Source: Clostridiales bacterium UBA7011 (lineage in GTDB: Bacteria; Bacillota; Clostridia; Oscillospirales; Butyricicoccaceae). Taken from it: a DNA stretch of 10,963 bases. The notes under the pieces are model-generated. The model saw only the letters and a list, made by a program, of their open reading frames with translations. It had not been told where the DNA came from and ran no database searches. The stretch lies in the NCBI GenBank assembly GCA_002449635.1, contig DJXF01000041.1:1-10963 (forward strand), read 5' to 3'. Numbering within the stretch: position 1 is the first letter of the stretch; every line of letters begins with the position of its first letter. The translations under genes were made by a program, and so were the position numbers. Shown here in pieces: positions 6,628-10,963 of this stretch.

Positions 6628-6687
6628 AGGGGGCAGCTGGCCGTTTGTTTTTTTGCGAAAAATCTGTATTTTGGCCGGATGCCGCCG

Positions 6688-7626
6688 TCAGGTTCGGCCG
6701 GTGCCGCGTGCGAGACGGCAGCCCTGTACGCTGCCGCGGCGGGCAAGCTCCCGATCAATCGCGGCGAGAACGGCGCGCTTGCCCCGGCTCCACGCGGGCG
6801 CGATCAGATCGGCGCCTTTTCCGTCGCCGGTCAGACGCTGAATGACAACGTGCGGCGGCAGAACCTCGAGCTGATCGCAGACAATCGAGACATACTGTTC
6901 CCGGCTCAGACAGCGGTACGGCTGTCCGGCGAGCGGTGTGCCGCGCACCACATGCAGCGCGTGCAGCTTGACGGCATGAATGCCCATGCCGCCGACCGTT
7001 CGGGCGGACTGCACCATCTGTTCCGCCGTCTCGCCGGGCAGACCGTTGATGAGATGGATGCAGACGGAAACGGGAAGGTGCCGCAGGCGGGACATCGCGT
7101 CCTCCAGATCGGCAAGGGTGTGGCACATGCCGCAGCGCGCGGCGGTGTCGTCCCAGATGGTCTGCACGCCCAGCTCCACGGTGACATCGGTGCGGGCGGC
7201 AAATTCAGCGAGCACCGCACAGACCGACTCGTCCACACAGTCGGGGCGGGTGGCAATCGCAAGACCGACGGCGTCCGGCAGGGCACACGCCTGTGCATAC
7301 AGCGCACGCAGCCGCTCGGGCGGCGCATAGGTGCCGGTAAACGACTGGAAATAGGGGATATAGCCGACCGGCTGCCATTTCCCCAGCCGCTGTGCGCGGT
7401 ACGCGTCGTACTGCTCGCGCAGGGAGGCGTGCGGCGCCGCGATAAAATCCCCGCTGCCCGCGGCGGAGCAGTAACAGCAGCCGCCGACCCCTTTGCTGCC
7501 GTCGCGATTGGGGCAGGTGAAGCCGCCGTCGAGCGGAACCTTGGCGATGCGGCCGCCGTACGTCTGACGCAGATACCAGAAATACGGAAAAAATCGTTTT
7601 CCGGAGCCTTCAAACGGGAGCGGCAT
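6688..7626 (-). CDS. TIGR01212-family radical SAM protein (YhcC/YtqA type)
   Basis: This is a 312-aa radical SAM enzyme of the YhcC/YtqA group, whose substrate I do not know. The cluster-binding cysteines are spaced as in this group: C38 in GGFTCPNRDGSKG, then C50 and C53 in GGCCYC. C51 is an extra cysteine. Other family segments are PYFQSFTGTYAPPE (91-104), ATRPDC (125-130), ELGVQT (151-156), HLINGLPGET (191-200), KLHALHVVRGTPL (220-232) and QRLTGD (263-268). The ATG at 7624-7626 gives the usual short N-terminus and has a modest AAAGGT ahead of it. A 195-nt spacer separates it from upp, so it probably has its own transcript or relies on readthrough. The family assignment is firm; the reaction is not inferred. 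Confidence 0.93.
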   Translation of the reverse strand: MPLPFEGSGKRFFPYFWYLRQTYGGRIAKVPLDGGFTCPNRDGSKGVGGCCYCSAAGSGDFIAAPHASLREQYDAYRAQRLGKWQPVGYIPYFQSFTGTYAPPERLRALYAQACALPDAVGLAIATRPDCVDESVCAVLAEFAARTDVTVELGVQTIWDDTAARCGMCHTLADLEDAMSRLRHLPVSVCIHLINGLPGETAEQMVQSARTVGGMGIHAVKLHALHVVRGTPLAGQPYRCLSREQYVSIVCDQLEVLPPHVVIQRLTGDGKGADLIAPAWSRGKRAVLAAIDRELARRGSVQGCRLARGTGRT

Positions 7627-7666
7627 GACAAAACACGACCTTTCTGTGGGAATAACCTGCGGATGC

Positions 7667-7683
7667 GGTCCGCCGGACGGACC
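7667..7683. repeat. GC-rich hairpin in the leader of the radical SAM gene
   Basis: GGTCCG (7667-7672) and CGGACC (7678-7683) form a perfect 6-bp stem with a 5-nt loop, about 40 nt upstream of the radical SAM start codon. No T run follows on the - strand, so it is not an intrinsic terminator there. It could be a leader structure; no known riboswitch motif is apparent. The rest of the 7627-7821 spacer holds the possible upp terminator and no gene that I can support. Confidence 0.35.
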
Positions 7684-7778
7684 GGTCTGACAGAAAAAAT
7701 CGGCGTCCTTCCGAAAAAGAAGCGGCGCCGGTTTTCTTTGAGCGATACCGCATGGTTCAGCAGGGGCAGTTTTGCCGG

Positions 7779-7799
7779 AAAACAGCCGCTGCCGAGCGG
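7779..7799 (-). terminator. Weak candidate terminator after upp
   Basis: On the - strand, 22 nt after the upp stop, CCGCT and AGCGG form a 5-bp GC-rich stem with a 4-nt loop. It is followed by CTG and then only TTTT. The stem is short and the T run is displaced, so termination would be partial at best and readthrough into the radical SAM gene is possible. Confidence 0.35.
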
Positions 7800-7821
7800 T
7801 ATTGCTTTTTTCACAATTGTT

Positions 7822-8451
7822 TTACTTTGTGCCGAACAGGCGGTCACCGGCGTCGCCTACGCCCGGAACGATATAGCCCTTGGAATTGAGCTTCTCGTCG
7901 ATGGAAGCGCAGTAAATCTCAACATCCGGATGCTCCTTCTGAATCGCGGAAATAGATTCCGGAACAGCGAGAATCGACAGCAGCTTGATGTGCTGTACGC
8001 CGTAGTTCTTGAGGAACTGAATCGCCGCAATCGCCGTGCCGCCGGTGGCGAGCATCGGGTCGACGACAATGACATCGCGGGTGGCGATATCTGTCGGCAG
8101 CTTGCAGTAATATTCGACCGGCTGCAGGGTGTCCGGATCGCGGTACAGACCGATGTGGCCGATCTTCGCGTTCGGCATGAGATCGAGCACGCCGTCAATC
8201 ATGCGGAGACCGGCGCGCAGAATGGCGACAATCGCCAGCTTCTTGCCCGAGATAAAGCGCGCCTTTGTGCGGGCAATCGGGGTTTCGATTTCAACCTCCT
8301 TGAGCGGCAGGTCGCGGGTGGCCTCGTAGCACAGCAGCGTGGAGATTTCCTCTACTGCCTCGCGGAATTCCTTCGGACCGGTGGATTTATCGCGCATGAG
8401 AGACAGCTTATGTACAATCAGCGGGTGTTCGATTACGTGAACCTGAGCCAT
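7822..8451 (-). CDS. upp: Uracil phosphoribosyltransferase
   Basis: Upp salvages uracil, converting uracil and PRPP to UMP in the cytoplasm. The 209-aa length is standard. The PRPP-binding loop [14 protein letters not shown] occupies residues 127-140 and the uracil-binding C-terminal segment [16 protein letters not shown] occupies 192-207. AILRAGLRM (76-84) and the N-terminal [13 protein letters not shown] are also typical. The ATG at 8449-8451 lies 6 nt after the tsaB stop. Its ribosome-binding site (AAAGGAG) lies within the end of tsaB, so translation is probably coupled. A promoter-like sequence inside tsaB could give it an independent transcript. All residues I would expect are present. 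Confidence 0.98.
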   Translation of the reverse strand: MAQVHVIEHPLIVHKLSLMRDKSTGPKEFREAVEEISTLLCYEATRDLPLKEVEIETPIARTKARFISGKKLAIVAILRAGLRMIDGVLDLMPNAKIGHIGLYRDPDTLQPVEYYCKLPTDIATRDVIVVDPMLATGGTAIAAIQFLKNYGVQHIKLLSILAVPESISAIQKEHPDVEIYCASIDEKLNSKGYIVPGVGDAGDRLFGTK

Positions 8452-8457
8452 GATGCA

Positions 8458-9180
8458 TTACTCCTTTGTTGTAGTCTGAGCGGTTTGACGTGCGAGCCGT
8501 TCGCGCACCGCCTGCGGCTGCCGCAGATAGCACGGCATGAGCTGTGCGGCGGTCAGCAGCTGACCCTCCTGCGCCAGACGATGCGCCTCCATTGCGGCGC
8601 CGTGCGCGGCGGGAAAAACCAAACCGGGCGGCGCGGGGATGACATCCGGGACTTCCGAACCGCTGAACTCATTATAGCACATTTGTGCGCCGTCTCCAAC
8701 CAGAACAGCGGATTTTCCGAGAGAAATCAATTCTTTTTTGAGATCATCGCGGAGAATCAGGCGGTCGGGCGTGAGGCGTGTGAGCACGCCCCGCTCGGCG
8801 GAAAACAGCGCGTTGTACAGCTGGCCGCGGCGCGCGTCCATGACCGGACAGATGATCCCGTCGCGCAGCGCGACATTCCATGCGGCGGCGGCAAGACTGG
8901 AGACGCCGATGCACGGCAGACCGCGCCCGTCCGCGATGCCCTTTGCGGTGGAAACGCCGATGCGCACGCCGGTAAACGAGCCGGGACCGGTGACGACAGC
9001 GACTGCGTCGATTTCGTCGAGCGTCAGGCGCGATGCGGTCATGACATGGTCGACCATCGGCAGCAGCGTCGCGCTGTGCGTCAATCCGCAGTTCTGGAAC
9101 GACTGCGCGAGCAGGCGCGTGTCCTCCGTCACACAGACAGAAGCGGACAGGGAAGCGGATTCCAGGGTTAACAGTTTCAA
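8458..9180 (-). CDS. tsaB: tRNA threonylcarbamoyladenosine biosynthesis protein TsaB
   Basis: TsaB is the inactive Kae1-like partner of TsaD in the complex that makes t6A37 in ANN-decoding tRNAs. The 240-aa protein shows the ASKHA-fold N-terminus MKLLTLESAS, HSATLLPMVD (35-44), GPGSFTGVRIG (65-75), STAKGIA, PVMDARRGQLY (112-122) and the C-terminal YLRQPQAVRER. It starts at TTG in a TTGA overlap with the tsaE stop, with GGAGG 9 nt upstream. The usual LALDTS strand reads LTLESA here, a D-to-E change at a position where TsaB needs no catalysis. TsaD and RimI, often encoded next to it, are not downstream; upp follows instead. tsaD must lie elsewhere if the pathway is complete. Confidence 0.96.
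   Translation of the reverse strand: MKLLTLESASLSASVCVTEDTRLLAQSFQNCGLTHSATLLPMVDHVMTASRLTLDEIDAVAVVTGPGSFTGVRIGVSTAKGIADGRGLPCIGVSSLAAAAWNVALRDGIICPVMDARRGQLYNALFSAERGVLTRLTPDRLILRDDLKKELISLGKSAVLVGDGAQMCYNEFSGSEVPDVIPAPPGLVFPAAHGAAMEAHRLAQEGQLLTAAQLMPCYLRQPQAVRERLARQTAQTTTKE
8671..8699 (-). promoter_or_regulatory. Candidate internal sigma-A promoter upstream of upp, inside tsaB
   Basis: On the - strand, TGCTATAAT (8671-8679) is a perfect extended -10 element. A 17-nt spacer separates the -10 from TTGGAG (8694-8699), a -35 that matches consensus only in its TTG. It lies in the sense orientation about 220 nt before the upp start. A perfect TATAAT with TG extension is rare in such GC-rich coding sequence, but it is also explained by the codons for C-Y-N in tsaB. 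Direct sequence observation; promoter activity is inferred. Confidence 0.4.
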
Positions 9181-9608
9181 AGCGCAGGTCCTCCGTCTAT
9201 TGTAATGATGCGGTCGTCAGCGGCGGAACCGTGGCGGATGTCGACGGTAATGCAGCCCTCCGGCAGTGCGTCCGCGATGTTTTCACTCCATTCGACGAGC
9301 AGAATGCTCTCGCCGTCCAGATAATCGTCCCAGCCGATGTCATACAGCGCGTCCGCATCCAAAATGCGGTACAAATCGAAGTGGCACACGCGGCACAGCT
9401 CCGTGTCGTATTCGTTGACAATCGCGAAGGTCGGGCTGGTGACGCGGCCGGGATAACCGAGCGCGCGCAGAATGCCGCGGCAAAAGGCGGTTTTGCCCGC
9501 GCCGAGGTCGCCGGTAAAGGCGACGATGCTGCCGGGCGTGAGCTGTCGGGCGAGCATGCTGCCGGCGCGCTCGGTATCATTGACATTGTGGGTTTGAATG
9601 GTTCGCAT
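9177..9608 (-). CDS. tsaE: tRNA threonylcarbamoyladenosine biosynthesis ATPase TsaE
   Basis: TsaE is the P-loop ATPase that resets the TsaB-TsaD complex during t6A synthesis. The 143-aa size is typical. The Walker A motif GDLGAGKT is at residues 33-40, followed by SPTFAIVNEY (58-67), HFDLYR (76-81) and LLVEWSEN (103-110), the Walker B-like segment. The ATG at 9606-9608 lies 8 nt after the fhs stop and has no clear Shine-Dalgarno, so it may depend on ribosomes finishing fhs. Its stop codon overlaps the TTG start of tsaB by 4 nt (TTGA), so both subunits would be made from one message. Confidence 0.97.
   Translation of the reverse strand: MRTIQTHNVNDTERAGSMLARQLTPGSIVAFTGDLGAGKTAFCRGILRALGYPGRVTSPTFAIVNEYDTELCRVCHFDLYRILDADALYDIGWDDYLDGESILLVEWSENIADALPEGCITVDIRHGSAADDRIITIDGGPAL
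9190..9194 (-). promoter_or_regulatory. Ribosome-binding site supporting the TTG start of tsaB
   Basis: GGAGG on the - strand lies inside the last codons of tsaE, 9 nt before the TTG at 9178-9180. Together with the conserved MKLLTLES start it supports the unusual initiation codon. Confidence 0.7.
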
Positions 9609-9616
9609 AAATGCCG

Positions 9617-10963
9617 TCAGAACAGACCGGTGATGCGGCCGTCCTCGTCCACGTCGATGGCAAAGGCGGCGGGCTGCTTCGGCAGACCGGGCATGGTCAG
9701 AATCGAGCCGGTCTCACATACGACAAAGCCGGCGCCCGCGCTGACGCGTGCCGTGCGCACATGGATGCGGAATCCGGTCGGACGTCCGAGCTGTGCCGGG
9801 TCGTCGGACAGCGAATACTGCGTCTTGGCGATGCAGACGGGCAGCTTGCTGTAGCCGAGCGCTTCGATGGCGTCGAGAGACTTCTCGGCGGCAGGAGCAT
9901 AGTCCACACCGTCCGCGCCGTAAATTTCGCGCGCAACCGTTTCGATTTTCTCGCGCAGCGGCATGTCATCGGGATACAGCGGGGCATAGGCCGACTTGCC
10001 GCTGTCCGCTTCCTCGATCACCATATTTGCCAGCTCCATGCCGCCGTCTGCGCCCTTTGCAAACACCTCGGACAGCGCATAGCGCGCGCCCATATCCTCG
10101 CACAGCCCGCGCAGGAATTCGATTTCCGCGTCGGTATCCGAGGCGAAGCGGTTGATGGCGACGACGACCGGAACATGATATTTTCCGATGTTTTCGATGT
10201 GCTTCTGCAAATTGACGGCACCGGCGCGCAGGGCATCGAGATTTTCCTCACCCAGCTCGGCGCGCGGCACGCCGCCGTTGTACTTGAGTGCGCGGATGGT
10301 CGCAACGAGTACGACACAATCCGGGTGCAGACCGCCCATGCGGCACTTGATGTCGAGGAATTTTTCCGCGCCGAGGTCCGCGCCGAAGCCCGCCTCGGTG
10401 ACGGTGTAATCCGCGAGCTTGAGCGCCATGCGGGTGGCGGAGATCGAGTTGCAGCCGTGTGCGATGTTGGCGAACGGGCCGCCGTGCATGATGCAGGGGG
10501 AGCCGGTCAGCGTCTGAACGAGATTCGGCTTGAGCGCGTCGCGCAGCAGTGCGGTCATCGCGCCCTCCGCCTTCAGGTCGCGGGCATAGACCGGCGAGCC
10601 GTCGTAGCGGTAGGCAACCAGAATATCTCCGCAGCGTTTTTTCAGGTCGGACAGGCTGGTCGCAAGACATAAAATCGCCATGACTTCACTTGCCACGGTA
10701 ATCATAAAGTGCTCCTCGCGCGGCACGCCGTTGAGCGGGCCGCCCATGCCGACGACGATGTTGCGCAGCGCGCGGTCATTCATGTCCACCGCACGCGTGA
10801 AGACAACGCGGCGCGGGTCGATTTGCAGCGCATTGCCCTGCTGCAAATGGTTGTCGAGCATCGCGCACAGCAGATTGTTTGCCGCGCCGATGGCGTGCAT
10901 ATCGCCGGTAAAGTGCAGGTTGATGTCCTCCATCGGGACAACCTGTGCATAGCCGCCGCCGGC
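9617..10963 (-). CDS. fhs: Formate-tetrahydrofolate ligase, C-terminal 448 residues (partial)
   Basis: Fhs (FTHFS) makes 10-formyl-THF from formate, THF and ATP, feeding purine synthesis and, in acetogens, the Wood-Ljungdahl methyl branch. The frame is open to the end of the window; about 108 N-terminal residues of a usual ~556, with the ATP-binding P-loop, lie outside. Visible hallmarks are [20 protein letters not shown] at the edge, [85 protein letters not shown] and the C-terminal [19 protein letters not shown]...GLF. The C-terminus is complete. tsaE begins 8 nt after the stop. The ATG at 10933 is internal, because homology continues upstream. Product use by PurN and the AICAR transformylase on the other strand is a plausible functional link. 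Confidence 0.97.
   Translation of the reverse strand, partial: AGGGYAQVVPMEDINLHFTGDMHAIGAANNLLCAMLDNHLQQGNALQIDPRRVVFTRAVDMNDRALRNIVVGMGGPLNGVPREEHFMITVASEVMAILCLATSLSDLKKRCGDILVAYRYDGSPVYARDLKAEGAMTALLRDALKPNLVQTLTGSPCIMHGGPFANIAHGCNSISATRMALKLADYTVTEAGFGADLGAEKFLDIKCRMGGLHPDCVVLVATIRALKYNGGVPRAELGEENLDALRAGAVNLQKHIENIGKYHVPVVVAINRFASDTDAEIEFLRGLCEDMGARYALSEVFAKGADGGMELANMVIEEADSGKSAYAPLYPDDMPLREKIETVAREIYGADGVDYAPAAEKSLDAIEALGYSKLPVCIAKTQYSLSDDPAQLGRPTGFRIHVRTARVSAGAGFVVCETGSILTMPGLPKQPAAFAIDVDEDGRITGLF

Noticed and set aside
6586..6687. Missing N-terminal part of the kinase, or an AgrD-like signal peptide, hidden in another - strand frame
   Set aside because: I translated all three - strand frames. 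None shows transmembrane helices, an H-box or a peptide precursor, and stops occur in each.
7627..7821. Riboswitch or small gene in the 195-nt spacer upstream of the radical SAM gene
   Set aside because: Only short hairpins are visible. No known riboswitch core and no frame with both a ribosome-binding site and plausible coding content were found.
6679..9171. 830-codon open frame on the + strand antisense to the radical SAM gene, upp and tsaB
   Set aside because: It is a shadow of well-supported - strand genes and crosses gene boundaries and spacers; it has no recognisable domain.
9611..10672. 353-codon + strand frame opposite fhs
   Set aside because: fhs is certain on the other strand; this frame shows the Arg/Ala/Val-rich composition of an antisense shadow.
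1..10963. CRISPR array, tRNA, rRNA, insertion sequence or prophage genes
   Set aside because: No regularly spaced repeats, cloverleaf-like sequence, transposase, integrase or phage protein was seen on either strand.

Overview
The window is GC-rich (roughly 60% by eye) and densely coding, with Shine-Dalgarno-led genes and some TTG starts. The protein types suggest a Gram-positive anaerobe of the class Clostridia, most likely an Oscillospirales/Ruminococcaceae-type gut bacterium. The pointers are a PurO-type IMP cyclohydrolase beside a stand-alone AICAR transformylase, a formate-THF ligase, a clostridial-style PurN and an AgrC-like kinase remnant. This placement is an inference from protein resemblance; no marker RNA is present.

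Positions 1-5696 (+ strand) are the distal part of a de novo purine operon: purE (3' end only), purM, purN, purO-type IMP cyclohydrolase, AICAR transformylase, purD, and an unrecognised 176-aa gene. The genes are tightly packed, and purM and purN overlap. The only substantial gap, before purD, carries a strong hairpin. The last two steps to IMP, usually done by bifunctional PurH, are here split between two adjacent genes. A strong terminator at 5707-5747 closes the unit.

Positions 5763-10963 are all on the - strand and converge on that terminator. In transcription order they are fhs (formate-THF ligase, 5' end outside the window), tsaE and tsaB (tRNA t6A modification), upp (uracil salvage), a TIGR01212-type radical SAM protein, and then a decayed AgrC-like GHKL histidine kinase whose 3' end overlaps an 80-aa unknown ORF. 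fhs to upp looks like one transcription unit, with an 8-nt gap, a 4-nt overlap and a 6-nt gap. upp may also have its own promoter inside tsaB. Metabolically, fhs makes the 10-formyl-THF that PurN and the AICAR transformylase on the other strand consume.

Most of the window is conserved housekeeping sequence. The stretch needing a second look is 5998-7821: a kinase fragment, a palindrome-rich spacer that may be a dispersed repeat, and small imperfect repeats flanking the radical SAM gene. I found no convincing new multi-gene system.
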